Of a DNA stretch of 64,000 nt, positions 35,001-47,574 are shown piece after piece. The notes beneath the pieces are model-generated. The model saw nothing but the letters and a program-made list of their open reading frames with translations. It searched no databases and had not been told where the DNA came from. How positions within the stretch are numbered: the stretch's first letter is position 1; every line of letters begins with the position of its first letter. The stretch covers positions 8,517,501 to 8,581,500 of the forward strand of contig JAPTOF010000003.1 in the NCBI GenBank assembly GCA_028554755.1, in the 5' to 3' direction. The translations under genes and the position numbers were made by a program. The stretch comes from Cordia subcordata. Its lineage: Eukaryota; Streptophyta; Magnoliopsida; Boraginales; Cordiaceae.

Positions 35001-35198
35001 GCTAAGTAGATTAAATTTTAGACCCTCTACTAGTAGGACATTGTGTATAGCAAGAGAGTTTTCGCTACCAATGCTTCCTTTTCCAATAATTTTTCCTTTG
35101 CCATTGTCCCCAAAGGTAACGTCTCCTCCTTTTGTCCTTTTTAATTTGTAGAAAAGCGAAGAGTTCCCCGTCATATGCTTGGAACATCCACTATCCAA
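32098..35198 (-). pseudogene. Sire-1 pol (protease, integrase, RT, RNase H)
   Basis: The protease starts LDSGCSKHMTGN; a TAG (35202-35204) stands three codons before the D. The GAG-pre-integrase block has the HRRLGH motif and CDACQLEKQ. The integrase has MDLFGPI, VVVDDYTRF, HSDNGTEYVN and RTPQQNRVVERKNR. RT has [28 protein letters not shown] and [10 protein letters not shown]; a stop follows near 33240 and the YVDD block lies at about 33025 in another frame. RNase H (32760-32100) has the Copia blocks TGSLLYL, SRPDIMFAV, SKTEAEY-like and DIFTKPLHEDQF. About five breaks separate these pieces. Confidence 0.85.
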
Positions 35199-35329
35199 GA
35201 TCTATTTTATTTTGCTTGAATTGCTTTTATTGCATACCTACACACATGAAAATTCAAATGCAATTCTTTATTTTGGGGTCCCCAACACTTTGGATCCTTG
35301 GTGTTAGTTTAATTTTTGTTTTTGACCAC

Positions 35330-36975
35330 CTATTTTGGTATTTGCCAATATGGAACATGTGATCCTCTATCACGAATTTTCTTGTAATAACAATGAGTAG
35401 ATACATGTCCTTTCTTTTCACAATAGGTACAAATAACATTTGACTTCGGTGAAGAGAAGGATGTAAAGGTAGAAGCCTTGACAAAATAGGTTTTGAAATA
35501 CTTTTGATTAATACTAGGTTTGTATCCAATACCACTCTTATCAAAAGACATTTTTTGACTTCCAAGAAGCTTTTCAAAATTTTCTTTCCCATTTGTAAAC
35601 TTTTGAATAATTCCATTCAAATCCTCATTTTTCTTTTTTAAATCTTTAACCTTTTTTTCAATCTTTACAAAATCTTCGGTAAATGAATCATTTTCTTTTT
35701 CTAAGATGTCTATTTTTTTAATAAGAGAAGCATTTTTCTTTTCCAAAATTTCTTTTTCATTAAGAACAAGTTTCAAACTTTTATGCATTTGTTTGTTTTT
35801 TGCCAAAGCTAAGGATAAGTCATCATGTAATTTAGCAAATGCATCTTTTAGTTTATCAAAACTATATTCCTCTTCCTCTTCTTCACTAGATGAATAATAA
35901 ATAGATGAAAATGGTGAAGATAGTACCTCATCCTCATTGGCCATGAGGTAAAAATTGGCTACCTCATGATGCTCTTCCTCATCTTCTTCGGTTTCGGAGA
36001 AATCCCACGTGACCTTGAGTGCCTTTCTTTCCTTCTTCTTTGAAAGCTTAGGACAATTTGCTTTTATATGTCCCGGCTTATTGCAATTAAAGCACTTCAA
36101 TTCATTTTTTGCGTCATTTATCTTTTTGAACTCTTTGCCTTCTTTTCCTTTCTTCTTCCAATTTGTGTTGCTTGAAGAAGCCCCTTTTCTCATCTTTCTA
36201 AATTTTATAAATCTTTTGAAATTTCGGGCTAAAAGTGCAATCTCTTCATTTTCCGGGTTCTCATCATCTTCCTCATCGTCACTTGATGGGTATCTTGATG
36301 CAACGAGGGCAATGGACTTCTTTGCTTTCTTCTCTTCTTCTTCATGATCCTTTATCTCAAGCTCACGAGTCATGAGTGACCCAATGAGCTCATTGAGCTC
36401 CAATGAATTCAAGTTCTTTGCTTCCTTTATGACCGTGACTTTAGGTTGCCATGATGATGGCAAGCTCCTTAGCACTTTCTTACCTTCTCTACATTAGAAT
36501 AATCCTTGCCAAGAGCTTTCAAACCATTAGTAATTTCAACAAATCTAGAAAACATTTGCTCAACATTTTCATTTGGAAGCATCTTGAATAATTTATTTCT
36601 ATGTACAAGCATAGCAATCCTAGATTCTTTCACTTGGCTAGTTCCTTCATAGGTTACTTCAAGTTGATCCCAAAGTTCCTTAGCCGAAGTGCACCCCATT
36701 ACTCTAGCAAACTCGGTGGCATTCATAGCATTGAATAAATAATGTAATGCTTTTTGATTTAATTCAAATAATTTAATATCTTCATCATTCCATTCATTTT
36801 CCGGTTTAGGTATTCTTCTATCACCCTCTAATTTTGTAGGTAAGGTAGGCCCATTTTCTATAATTTTCCAAGCTTTATAATCATGTGATTGTATAAACAC
36901 TTTCATCCTCATTTTCCAAAATGCATGATTAGTTCCATCAAAAGGAGGTGCTTGTTTAATAGAAATTCCCTCCAT
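35330..36975 (-). pseudogene. Sire-1 gag with two zinc knuckles and coiled coil
   Basis: Begins MEGISIKQAPPFDGTNH at 36975, a common start for plant Copia gag. The capsid-like part runs to about 36470, where the frame shifts by one base. It goes on with LPSSWQPKVTVIKEA, a first CCHC knuckle (CFNCNKPGHIKANC, 36052-36094), an acidic stretch, a long lysine- and leucine-rich segment that looks like a coiled coil, and a second knuckle (CTYCEKKGHVSTHC, 35390-35431). Total length is near 550 residues, long for Copia gag but usual for Sireviruses. Confidence 0.82.
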
Positions 36976-37021
36976 ATTTGCTAGAAATTCTACTAGCTGT
37001 TAAACTATATGTAGAACCCTA

Positions 37022-37034
37022 GCTCTGATACCAA
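37022..37034 (-). promoter_or_regulatory. Sire-1 primer-binding site
   Basis: On the minus strand TTGGTATCAGAGC lies just inside the 5' LTR. It fits initiator Met-tRNA, the usual primer for plant Copia elements. Confidence 0.9.
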
Positions 37035-37035
37035 T

Positions 37036-38341
37036 TGTGGGTGCGAATATCATAAGAGGGGAGATGAATTAAGATATAAGTACTAATTTTCATTTTTTAA
37101 AAATTCACAAAAAATTTGCAATTTCTAACAATCAATATATTAAACACAATGTAATCAAAATAAGCAAGTATAAAAAAGGAAGTATAAGGAGAGAAGAAAC
37201 AAACGATTTAAGGTGGTTCGGCCAAGCCTTCGTCCACCGCCCAAGGATGCTCCCCTTGGGACTTAAAAAACTCCACTAAGATGCTTCTTCAAATCTTGGT
37301 GAAGCACAAACCAAGTTCTTACAATCTCTTTGAAACCCAACTTCAAAGAACCCAAGAGATTCACTCTTTAGGATTTCCCCACACTTTACAAGCTCTAAAG
37401 AATAAATCTTACAAAGTTTATAGCTCTCAAAGTGTGTATATTCTCAAGAATTAAGAGAAAATTGAATCTGAAATTTTCTTCAAGAAGAAGATGAATAAGC
37501 TCTTGAAAGCTCAAATATATTGCAAAAATGGCTCAAAGATGGATTGTATGATGATAAACACTTTAGCACACTTCAATTGATGTCTAGAAAGTGTATTAAA
37601 TGAGTATTTAAAGAGATTTAAGGGTTAGGGTTTATGGTAGGTGAAGAAGGAGTGATTTTCTCAGCAGAACGGTAATAAACGGCTAGTGCATTTATTACAG
37701 CACCCGTTCAATCGGTTGTTCGGCTAACCCTTTTCCTTCTCTGACTAGGCCGGACGCCTTAGCCGGTCGACCGGCTAGGGGGTCCGGCTTTTTTCTTCAC
37801 CTCTCTGTTTTGGCCGGGAGACCTACCACGGTCAGCTGGTCGGCCGGCTGAGGGGTCCGGCCACTTCAGAATGTGAAGTAAAGCCAGATTTTTGCAAAGA
37901 TCATTTTAAGTGCAATTTTCACAACTCCAAATCATTTTGAATAATTTTGTAAACACATGTTGTGAATTGAAACACCCCAAAAACTCATTTTATCTCTATG
38001 TGTGCATTCAAATATATTTGTGAATATGTTATTTCAAATGTGCAAGACTTGAAAATTTTTGCTATGAATAAGAAAAAGATTTTGAGCCGAGTCCACACAA
38101 TACATATATAGGCATTTCACAAAGAGAGCAAGAAGTAAAATAATGTCTGGTACCCTTTATGACTTCTCTTCTCCTCCTATGCCTTCTCTCCTTCTCTTTC
38201 TTCAAGTAATGCTTTTTTGTACATTTTCTCCAATCTTTCATAAGCTTCAACTAGATATTATCTCATTTTGACAAGAAGCTATTTAGTAAAATAATGCATA
38301 TATTTTCATCATCAAAATCAATAATGAATATTTAGCTAACA
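37036..38341 (-). repeat. Sire-1 5' LTR
   Basis: Pairs with 28596-29875 with few substitutions. One indel of about 40 bases lies near 38100-38140. It ends TTTAGCTAACA before the ACATA duplication. Confidence 0.88.
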
Positions 38342-38346
38342 ACATA

Positions 38347-39899
38347 TATATTAATTTTTTCTTTAATCTTATGTCTGTGTTTATATGCTAACAATGTGAG
38401 ATCCGTGTGTGTTGCGACAACAACCTTTGATATTGAATCAAGGCAATAACTTGTTTTATTATTTATTTTAATTTTTTTATAATTAAAAATAAGTAAATAA
38501 AGGTTGAAACAGGTAAGAGTCGACCTCTAACTGTTAGAGGTAAATCTATGCGGGATACCATTAAGCTACCATTGCAACCTATCTGTTTACAACTTCATGT
38601 TTAAAAAAAAAAAATAGGTTGCTAGAAATTGCCTAATGGTTATCTTTCATTTGTGTGACCTAAAAAAATTTTTAAAAAATAAAGATAAAACCTAAAAGGT
38701 AGAAACAAGGTTCAAACTCTAATTCCAATTAGAATAAAAGTCTTGCATTTATCAATTTACCAATAAACTAGCTGTGGAGTTATATTAATCTTTTGGTCTG
38801 CCATATAATTAGAGGCATCTTGTACTAATATTATAATAAAATAGCTTAGCATCTAAAGAGCCTCGGACCCTAGACCTATGAAACAAATGGGTTTTATCAT
38901 TGTAAATATTACCAGTTAGCCAAGAAGGACTACTTGAGACTATCCTTTATTTGAGATAATAATGAAAGGGGTTCGAACTCCCCATCTTACTCAACCAATG
39001 AGATTTATCACTGTTTGCATCACATTAAGCCAACACCGCAACTGTAGTTGGCAATAAAGTCCGATTGTGTTTGTTCTTAAATAATTTGATTGGATCCTTT
39101 ATTTTGTTTTATTTTATTTTTATTATTGGCCCTATGCTTCTTTATTTTAATTGGAATTTTGTGAAAAATATTGTACATATTTTCTATGAGAAAATTGTTC
39201 ATATGTGTCATGTTAAGCATTATACAAATTTTAAAAATTACTTGGAGAATGCAATTTTAAGTTGATCACTGAGATGCATTATGTAGAAGTATTTCATATT
39301 CTGTGGTTAAGTGCATACATAGCTTTTTGTGATTGTTTTAAGCATTAATTTTTCCCAATGAGTTGACAGCAGAGATTTATGGTGGCAAATTCACCAAAGT
39401 GATTTGCTCAATTAAATCTATGGCTTTTCTTGTTTTGTTTAGGAAATTAACATGGTAAAGTGTGCAATGTTCTCCCAAAGAAGATCATTATATGGCTTTA
39501 GCCCGGTAGCTTAAACATAAAGTATGGAACAAGATTACAATACTGTTAGGGAGTTCAATTGCCCAAAGACTGTTGACTTTTCTTTCAGTAGGATGATCTT
39601 ATATGTATTATTTTATGTTAGAAGAGTGTCTATTTACATGTTGAGTTAATTTCCCAATGGTGGATATGACAACAATGTGCTTGGACTCTTTTGTTTATAA
39701 TGCTTACTCTTATAATATAGCATATATGCATAATGTTTATTGATATTGCATTCTTTTCCTATATTGTTTCCTTTACTTTGAACAATCATTACTTTGATGT
39801 CTTGAATGGATAAAACCATTAAAGGCAGATATTGGGTTTTATCTGAGTATAGTCGATACTGACTTGGCATTACATTTTGATGCACATGTCGCTTTGGTT
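38347..39899. other. Copia-3 leader with SINE-like insertions
   Basis: No protein-coding pattern. Three stretches resemble Pol III promoter pairs: about 38500-38585 on the minus strand, 38620-38720 on the plus, and 38917-38980 on the plus. The last has TAGCCAAGAAGG (fits the A box) and GGTTCGAACTC (fits the B box), 42 bases apart. The rest looks like decayed Copia-3 leader and gag. Confidence 0.35.
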
Positions 39900-42800
39900 G
39901 ACAAAAAATAGTGATAAAGAAAGGGAAATATAATCGGCAATAAGAGATGTCTAACTGTCTTCCCTTAACAACTATGAAGAGATCGTAATTGAATATTTAG
40001 TGAATGGCTTGTCTTGAACTAAAAATGTGAAAGAACTCTTAATAGCTATAGGAGAGAAATACCAAGGAATCTTGGATTATTGATGATCAAAAATTACCAA
40101 TTGTGTTACTGAGAAAAACAAAATTAAGGGTAGAAATCCAAAGATTGTATAGTTTATTCCAATCTTATGTCGTATTCTTATAACGTTAGTACATCGAATT
40201 ATAAGGGTCATGTTCCTAAGAGAGATCAAGATTTTAAAAAGGGTGGTAAAGGTCAAATCAAGATTAAAATCACAATATAAAAGATCCCAAATCTATTATC
40301 ACTAAGTTTGATAAGAACGTAAGAAAAGGTCACAGAAGAGCTCATTGCACAAGTTCAATTTTGGTTAGAGAAAGAAAAAATAAATGAGGAGCAAGTGGAT
40401 TAGAGTCTCAGATTGGGACTGTTAGTTTGTATTTCAAAACTAGTTTTAAACTTGTTTTAGAAAATGTTTTCGAGATGTCGTGTTTTAGACAAAACTTGAT
40501 TTCTATTTCTGTTTTAGACAAGATTGGTTATGATTTTAACTTTAGAAATGACCCAGTACAATTATTTTTCAATTCCAGAATTGTTGGTGAATGTGTTGTA
40601 TCAAATGGTTTATATCAATAGTGTTTATTCCCAGAAAGTTCTTGTGACTCTTTTCATACAGAAAATTTTGCTTCTAAAAGGAGTTTAAGTAAAGAAAATT
40701 TTTCTTTGCTACGACATAAAAGGTTAGGTCATATTTCTAGGGAAAAAGTTGAAGGACTCATTAATAGTGACATTTTACCTTCTCTGAATATTTTATGATA
40801 TTGAAACTTGTATTGGGTGCATAAGGCGTAAGCGCACTAAAGTTAAAAGAAATATGCTACTTGCCTTTTAGAAGAGATAAACATCGATACTATTGGACCT
40901 TATTCTATTATATTGTGTGGTAATAAATATTTTGTTACATTCATTGATGACTTTTCTCGTTATAGATACTTCTATCTAACTAAAGAGAAATCTGAAGCTA
41001 TTGACAAATTAAAAATTTTTAAGACAGAGGTAGAAAACAACTTGGGAAGGTTATCAAAATTGTTGGATTTGACAGAAGAGGTGCCTACTATGATAGGCAT
41101 GGGTCTTTGGACTGCCTATAGTATTTATAGAATTGTGGGATTATTGCCAATATACTATGCCTAGTATCCCTGAGTAAAATCGTGTGATCGAAAGGTGAAA
41201 ATGCACCTGTAAGGATATGATAAGGAGACTGACGAGTGCCACTGACCTACTAGAGTACCTTTATGGTGAAGCCATTAAAATAACTCGTTAAATACTTAAC
41301 CATGTTCCCAACAAGTTTGTCCCTAAGGCTCATTTTTTTTTTTGAATTTTTGTTAGGGAGAAAATCTAGTTTGACCGATTTTCGAGTTGGGGTTGTCCTA
41401 CTTAGGTAAGGATCTTCAAATGAGAAAATCACCGACCCTAAGATTATTCGTTGTTTCATTGGGTATTTAGCTCATTTTAGATGATATAGGTTTTACTTTT
41501 CTACATGTGTTTCTAGGATTGTCAATTGTCAAATCTCAAATGCTCAAATTCTTAGACTTGGATGTTGGTAATGTTGTATGTCCTCAACCTACTACTGAGG
41601 ATAATAATAGAGAAATTATCTCATTTTTCACTACTAATAAGTAGTCAAATTGATACTCTACTCACATTGAGAGACAAGATATTAGAGGGCACCTTATAAT
41701 AGACGATCATGTTACAGCTAATGACAATCTACATGTTGAGAGTTCACAACCTTACGAGACTAATGACAAACAACATTTAAAAAGGTCCATTAGAGAAAGA
41801 AGACCTTCTATCTATAATGATTCTCTCATTTACTTGAATGTTATAAGAGATGAAATGCAACCTATGATAGAAATGAATTTGGGAACTTGTTGATCTTCTT
41901 AAATGTCATAATCTTATTGGTTGCAAGTGGGTCTTCAAGACCAAGAGAGATCCCTTAGAGCAGATTGAGAGGCCAAAGGCGAGATTAGTTACAAAAGACT
42001 TTATCCAAAGAGAAGGTATAAATTACAATGAAATCTTTTTCACATGTTTCTATAAAATAGTCTTTGAGCTATTAATGACTTCTATGGCACATTTTGACCT
42101 ATAGTTATATCAAATGGATGTGAAAATAGTTTTTCTCAATAGTGATATATATCTATAAATCTACATGAAATAGCTTGAGGGTTTACTATTCTGGTAAGGA
42201 AAACGTGGCTTGTAGACATGGCTTGTAGACTTGGAAAAACCATTTATGGTTTTGAATCAAGCCTCAAGGTAATGAATATTTGAAGTTCGATGAAATGGTA
42301 ACTTCTTATTATTTTGAGGAATATAGAGTTGATCCGTATATATACCTCAAGATTAGTGGGAGTAAATTTAGTAAATTTATCTTCCTAATATTGCTTTTTG
42401 ATGATATTCTGCTAGTTATATATGACTTGGGTATGCTCCATGAGACTAAACAATATTTACTTAAGGCTTTTGATATGACAGATCTTGAGGAGGCTTCTTT
42501 TGTCCTTGGTACCAAGTTTTGTTGAAATAAGTCTATTGGAATTTTTGAATCTTTTACGAAAGGCTTACATTGATTGAGTTTTTAGAACTTTTTTGGCGTG
42601 AAGAATTGGAAGTCTTGTGTGCATTTGTTGTAAAAGGTGATCAACTCAAGTTGAAGCAATATCCTCAAAATGATATAGAGAGGGATTTTATTAAAGATAT
42701 ACCATGTGCTAGTGCTATTGAGAGCTTATTGTATGATCTAGTATGCATTACACCTGATATCACTTTTATGGTAAGAGTTTTTGGTTGATGATAAATCCTG

Positions 42801-43330
42801 GAAAGGACTATTGTGTTGTTACTGAAAAGGTAATGAAGTACCTATAAAATACCAAAAATTTTACGTTTATTTACTGTAAAGTAGATTATCCAGAGTTGGT
42901 TGAATATTCTAACTCTGACTATATTGGATGCTCAAATGATTGAAAATCTACTTTTGGGTATATCTTTGGGTTAGCCGGAGGGGCTATGTGTTGGAAAAGT
43001 GCTAAATAACAACTTAATGCCTCTTCAATTATACAAATTTGTGGCTTGTTATAAAGCCTCATCTTATGCTATGTGGTTTAAGAACATGATATCTAGTTTT
43101 GAGAATTATAAATTTTGTTACTAGATCTATTCAGATTTGTTGTGACAATAGAGTTGATGTTTTGCTCTCAAAGAATAATAAGAATATTGAAGCTTACAAG
43201 CATATAGATATCAAGTTCTTGGTAGTCAAAGTTTTTGTCAAAATTGACGGCATTCATATAGAATGAATTGCTACTGATGACGTGTTAATTGACTCTTTGT
43301 CCAAGGGTCTTTCATTTACGATTTTGTGAA
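39900..43330 (+). pseudogene. Copia-3 gag-pol remnant
   Basis: Heavily broken frames in normal Copia order. Gag traces come first (to about 40380). Then a protease/GAG-pre-integrase stretch (ENVFEMSCFRQNLISISVLD, then LLRHKRLGHISREKVEGL at about 40700), an integrase start (GNKYFVTFIDDFSRY, about 40920), RT pieces with FDDILLVIYDLGMLHETKQ (about 42400), and RNase H traces (IPCASAIESLLYDLVC, about 42700, to 43330). Stops are frequent. It is far more decayed than Sire-1 or Copia-2. Confidence 0.8.
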
Positions 43331-44115
43331 ATATGTTAGGAATATGAATATTTTACAGTTTTCGATGCTATTGTCTAGTGGGAGCTTTATATCATCATGT
43401 GCTATTGGATATTCTCATTATTTTTTGTTTTGTTTTGTTTTGCATGGTGCATTCATACAATATCATGTTGTTTTATGATGTATAACATAATTGTATATTA
43501 TGATTAATCATATTCATGTTTTGTCGAGGATCTTATGTTTGGTGTCCATTGTGATAAGATCCCCTATTGAGTTTAATATCTCCATAAAGACATATTTTGG
43601 TTGGAGATTTGTATTCTTAACTCTAACGTGTTGATCACCGTTTTGTGAGGTTAACAATAATCTTTCCTCTAACCTATTGAATGCCGTTTTGTAAGGATAT
43701 GTGTTCTTTCCTTTAGCATGTTCAATGCTATTTTGTGAGGATAAGAATAATAAATTTCTCTTGCTTTGAATGCCAATCTTGGAGAAATCATATGGAGGAC
43801 TGACAAAGAAATAACACATTTTGATCACATATTAGTGTTAGTTTCTTGCTACATTGCCATATGTTTGGTCCATGACGATAATGTTGGATAATATTTGTGA
43901 CCATGGAAAGTCTTGTGTCAATATGGAGCAGTATGATTGCTATAATTCGATGTTGGACAATCTTATTTGTCCGGATATGCGCTCGAGGTATAATCTTGTG
44001 AATCAGAATATTTTAAAATTGTGGTCACACTCTATTTTCTATTCAGCCTAATAAATACTTTTCCTATAAATTTTTGAAAATAAACAAAATAATTAACATT
44101 GCCCAAGTGGGAGAC

Positions 44116-44544
44116 TATTGGAAAATTTCTCTTTAAAGTGGACGACTATTAATTATTTTTGATTTTATAAAATAGGCTGAATATCTGGTTCACAAGTTGG
44201 GCTTTGTGATCATATTGGTTTTAGCCCACCTCATAAATCTATACAGTTTTTTTGTGTGTAGGCTCATATATTCTGATAAATTCTTTTATGGGTAGGATTG
44301 TAAGAATTTATTATAAATAGAGATAGATTCCCTCTCTTACTCTTAGCTCTAACGGTTTGTTTCCCATAGACATCTATTAATATTAAGTAGAGCAGAAAGA
44401 GCAAGATCTAACCCTAGATTGGGTGACAGTTACTTCTTTAACAATTTCAATAATGGCTCAAACAGGTATGTACTTCTGCTATCAATTATGTCTTTGAATT
44501 TATTACTGTAAATTTATGTATTCGATACTTATATTGTGCTTACA
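44116..44544 (+). repeat. Copia-3 3' LTR
   Basis: Begins TATTGGAAAATTTCTC just after a purine tract (AAGTGGGAG, 44105-44113) and ends GTGCTTACA before the TGGAA duplication. Confidence 0.85.
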
Positions 44545-45013
44545 TGGAAGACTTTTCTTGGGTCTTAAAACTGAAAAGAGAGTGCTTGATAAGAATTTAA
44601 AACTGAAAGAAAAAAAAATGATTTGTGCTTATATAAACGTTAAAACCTTGTTTTTTCTTTTTCTTTTTTTTTCTTTTTTAAATGTCAAAGGTAGCTTGCT
44701 CTTTGATTTTACCAAGGCGGCATGCTTTTAACTCTTGCCTATCAAAATTTAATCCTAATATAAGTTAATTATATGCATTGGTTAAACATAAAAATTGCAT
44801 CCTAATATCAGTTAGTTATATGTATTGATAAAAAAAAAAAAAGGAAACATAAAGGGCAGCAACCAAAAGGAGCACAACAATTATCGAACTCGCAACCTGC
44901 ATTAATTAAAAGTAGAAAAATGGCATCAAGCAAAAGCAGCACAAGAAGTATTAAACTAACAACTTCACTTGATAACTTACATGCTAAACCACCAGTCTAT
45001 TTTAGAATGTTTT
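44545..45013. other. Intergenic, no feature seen
   Basis: AT-rich sequence with homopolymer runs. Nothing recognised on either strand. Confidence 0.4.
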
Positions 45014-45503
45014 GGGGTTAATTTCACAATAAGTCCTTACTATTTTCTTATTCTTTTAAATTGGTCTTCATTATTTTAAAATATTCATATTAGTCCTCAA
45101 TGTTTCATAAGTATAGTCAAATTAGTCTCTATTGTTCAGAAAGTTTGATATTAGTCCTCATTATTTCACAAAGATAATCAAACTAGTCCCCATTGTTCGA
45201 AAAAAAAATCATATTAGTCCCTAATATTTTACAAACTTACTCATGTAGTCTTTGTTTTAAAGAAAAATGCATAAAAAAGATTGAGACTAATTTGAGTAGG
45301 TTTGTAAAATATTAAGGACTAATATTGGAATATTTTGACCATCTCCATGAAATATTAAGGACTAATATGTATTTTTTCAAACAATAAAGACTAATTTGAC
45401 CATATTTACAAAATATTGAGGACTCATTCGAATATTTTAAAATAATAGGGACCAATTTGAAAAAATGAGTAAACAATGGGAACTATTTGCAAAAATTTTC
45501 CTA
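45014..45503. mobile_element. Foldback element with internal short repeats
   Basis: The left half (TTAGTCCTCA and TTAGTCTCTA words repeated about every 50 bp) is answered by the inverse (AGGACTAATA and AAGACTAATT words) in the right half, with a centre near 45255. The single strand could fold into an imperfect hairpin of about 240 bp. No coding capacity. The target duplication could not be fixed. Confidence 0.7.
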
Positions 45504-45524
45504 ATTTTTCCAAATAATGGACTC

Positions 45525-45555
<31 letters not shown>

Positions 45556-46181
45556 AATTAACTTACAAAAGTAAAAAATTAAAAAATAAAAAATTAAGAA
45601 GTGGTTGTTACCACCTTGTGCCACTACCTTAGATTTGCCTCTATTGGGAAGTATCAACTATATACACTTCAAAAGAAATTTAAAATATATCATTTTTTAT
45701 CAAAAAGTAAAACATAGTCCACCACTAATTAATATCAGGTCATGTTAATATCAAGTCATGTTGTAACACTGACCTTGTCCCTAGAAAACAGGCAAGAAAG
45801 GAAAAAACTAATGATGTTAACAGAGACAGAGATGTTTTTCAATGTCAACCAATAGCTTGCAATGGTCAGTGTTCAACAAATAATATACTGTGTATGAATA
45901 GATAGAAGGAATATAGTGAACAATTTAATTTGAGTTGCAATTTTTACTTTTAAGATAAGAAAATATCAAATTATCTGTTTTGATTTTTAAACAATAAAAC
46001 CAATTAAGTTCCTTAAAAAATTATCACTTTACGATCAGCTTGATCGTAGCGACATTGTTTTTGTGGTTTTTGTGATATGTATACCTCTATCCCAAGTGAT
46101 GTTCAGTGGTAAGATCACCAAGAGAAGAACACTATTCATTTGGAGTCTTGTCCATTACTTTGGGTTGAGTGTTTTGATTAA
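45504..46181. other. Intergenic, with a short TA repeat
   Basis: Contains a (TA)n run at about 45532-45555. No gene was seen. Confidence 0.4.
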
Positions 46182-46929
46182 GGGCCAGTTAGGCGCAATT
46201 AACAGATTAGGTAGTGGATAGCTATTTGAGTAATGGATAACTGTTTTTCTAGCGGATTGTTTTAGATGTGTTCGATAAAACTAACTGTTAGGTTAGCTGA
46301 TAAATACAAAATGACGAAAAAAATATTGGTATTATGTTATTATTGTTATAATTATAATTATCATAGAAATAATTAAAATAATTTATTTTATAATTAAATA
46401 TATGTTTCTTAAAAATTTTTATTAGTAAAGCATAATAAAAATTACTTCTTTGATAAATTAATTTTATAAATATTATAGACAAATATTTCTATCATAGAAA
46501 TATTTTTAGTTGATTGAAAATTTATAGTTCAAAGAAAAATAATAAATGAACGAACAAGACCTATGCTTTTTCTTTTAATATATTTTTATGTGGATAGCAT
46601 TTGAAATCATTTTTTGTATCATTTTGTATTTTTGTGAAAAAAAATAATAAAAATGTACAAATATAAAAATGTACAAAGAGACTAAATAGAGGGTAGAATT
46701 GCCAAAAGGTATCAGAGAGGAGGTAATATTGCCAAAAAAAAAATGAAACACTAAACTCTATCTTGAAATGCTAATAATATTAAAGTTTCACAAACTACTT
46801 CAAACATTATTTTTGATAAAAACGTTACTTAAAACACTGTTTTGCTGAACAACTAAAATCATATAACATAGTGTTTTGACTTGGTCAAAATATTAAATAT
46901 TACCTAAAACACTGCTGCCAAATAATGCC
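46182..46929. mobile_element. Possible Tourist-like element
   Basis: Flanked by TAA on both sides (46179-46181 and 46930-46932). The ends GGGCCAGTTAGGC and GCCAAATAATGCC are partly inverted (8 of 13). The interior is AT-rich and has no reading frame. The similarity is weak, so it could be chance. Confidence 0.4.
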
Positions 46930-47185
46930 TAAAGTAGAACATATATGGTTGCACTCTAGATTTACTGACTGATAGTAGTGTTTTGCCAACTAAGTTTCAC
47001 GGCCAAGATTTGAAGTTGATGCCAAGGTATAAAGTGTTTAAGCAGTATAAATTTAACTTTTGTATTTTTGATTTTTTTATTTCAAATTTTAAGTTAGATT
47101 TTGATGCTACAAAAACGTTTTTTATCAACCTCAAAAAAATTACAAAATTATTTTTGTACCCTTAAATGTTATTTTATCAATTTTT

Positions 47186-47565
47186 GGGTAAATTGCATAT
47201 TATCTCCTGTACTATGACCTATATGCACCATACTCCTGTAGTATTAAAACTAGTTAATTATTCTCTTATACTCTAACCTATGTGCATCATATCTCCTATA
47301 GTATCAAAACTAGCTAGTTACTTCCTAAAGTATTTAAAAGTGTGCAAATAACCCCTGTCGGGAAGTATTTTGCACATTTTTAAAGACTTCAAGAGGGTAT
47401 TCTGGACACTTTTAGGGATTTCAGGAGAATAATTAGTTAATTTTGATACTACAAGAGATATGGTACACATAAGTCAAAATACAAGAGGTTATTAGTTAGT
47501 TTTAATACTATAGGAGATATGGTATACATAGGTCAGAGTACAAGGAACTAATATGCAATTTACTC
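47186..47565. mobile_element. 380-bp foldback MITE
   Basis: Nearly the whole element is an inverted repeat: GGGTAAATTGCATATTA at the left is answered by TAATATGCAATTTACTC at the right. TCAATTTTT and TCAAATTTT flank it, a 9-bp duplication with one mismatch. This suggests a Mutator-type origin. Confidence 0.8.
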
Positions 47566-47574
47566 TCAAATTTT

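Larger units (their letters stand above)
28596..38341 (-). mobile_element. Sire-1, Sirevirus-like Copia element with a third ORF
   Basis: A 9.7-kb element with LTRs at 28596-29875 (3') and 37036-38341 (5'), flanked by a perfect 5-bp target duplication ACATA (28591-28595 and 38342-38346). It is inserted in the leader of Copia-3. The initiator-Met primer site lies directly inside the 5' LTR. Order on the minus strand: gag, protease, integrase, RT, RNase H, then a third ORF, then polypurine tracts. Large size, a long gag with coiled coil, an extra ORF after pol and repeated polypurine tracts are known traits of the Sirevirus group of plant Copia elements. Stops and frame changes in all three coding regions make it non-autonomous, though the LTRs are still quite alike. 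Confidence 0.88.
27947..44544 (+). mobile_element. Copia-3, Ty1/copia retrotransposon carrying a nested element
   Basis: Two LTRs of about 420 bp (27947-28365 and 44116-44544) are flanked by an identical 5-bp target duplication TGGAA (27942-27946 and 44545-44549). A primer-binding-like site follows the left LTR, and a purine tract (AAGTGGGAG) precedes the right LTR. The interior is split by Sire-1; without it the element would be about 6.8 kb, a normal Copia size. Coding remnants run on the + strand in usual Copia order. The LTRs differ at many sites, so it is older than Sire-1. Both LTRs begin TA rather than TG. Confidence 0.85.

Noticed and set aside
38917..38990. Possible tRNA gene
   Set aside because: A- and B-box words are present, but the sequence does not fold into a full cloverleaf with a paired acceptor stem by eye. 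SINE-like remnant is the more modest call.
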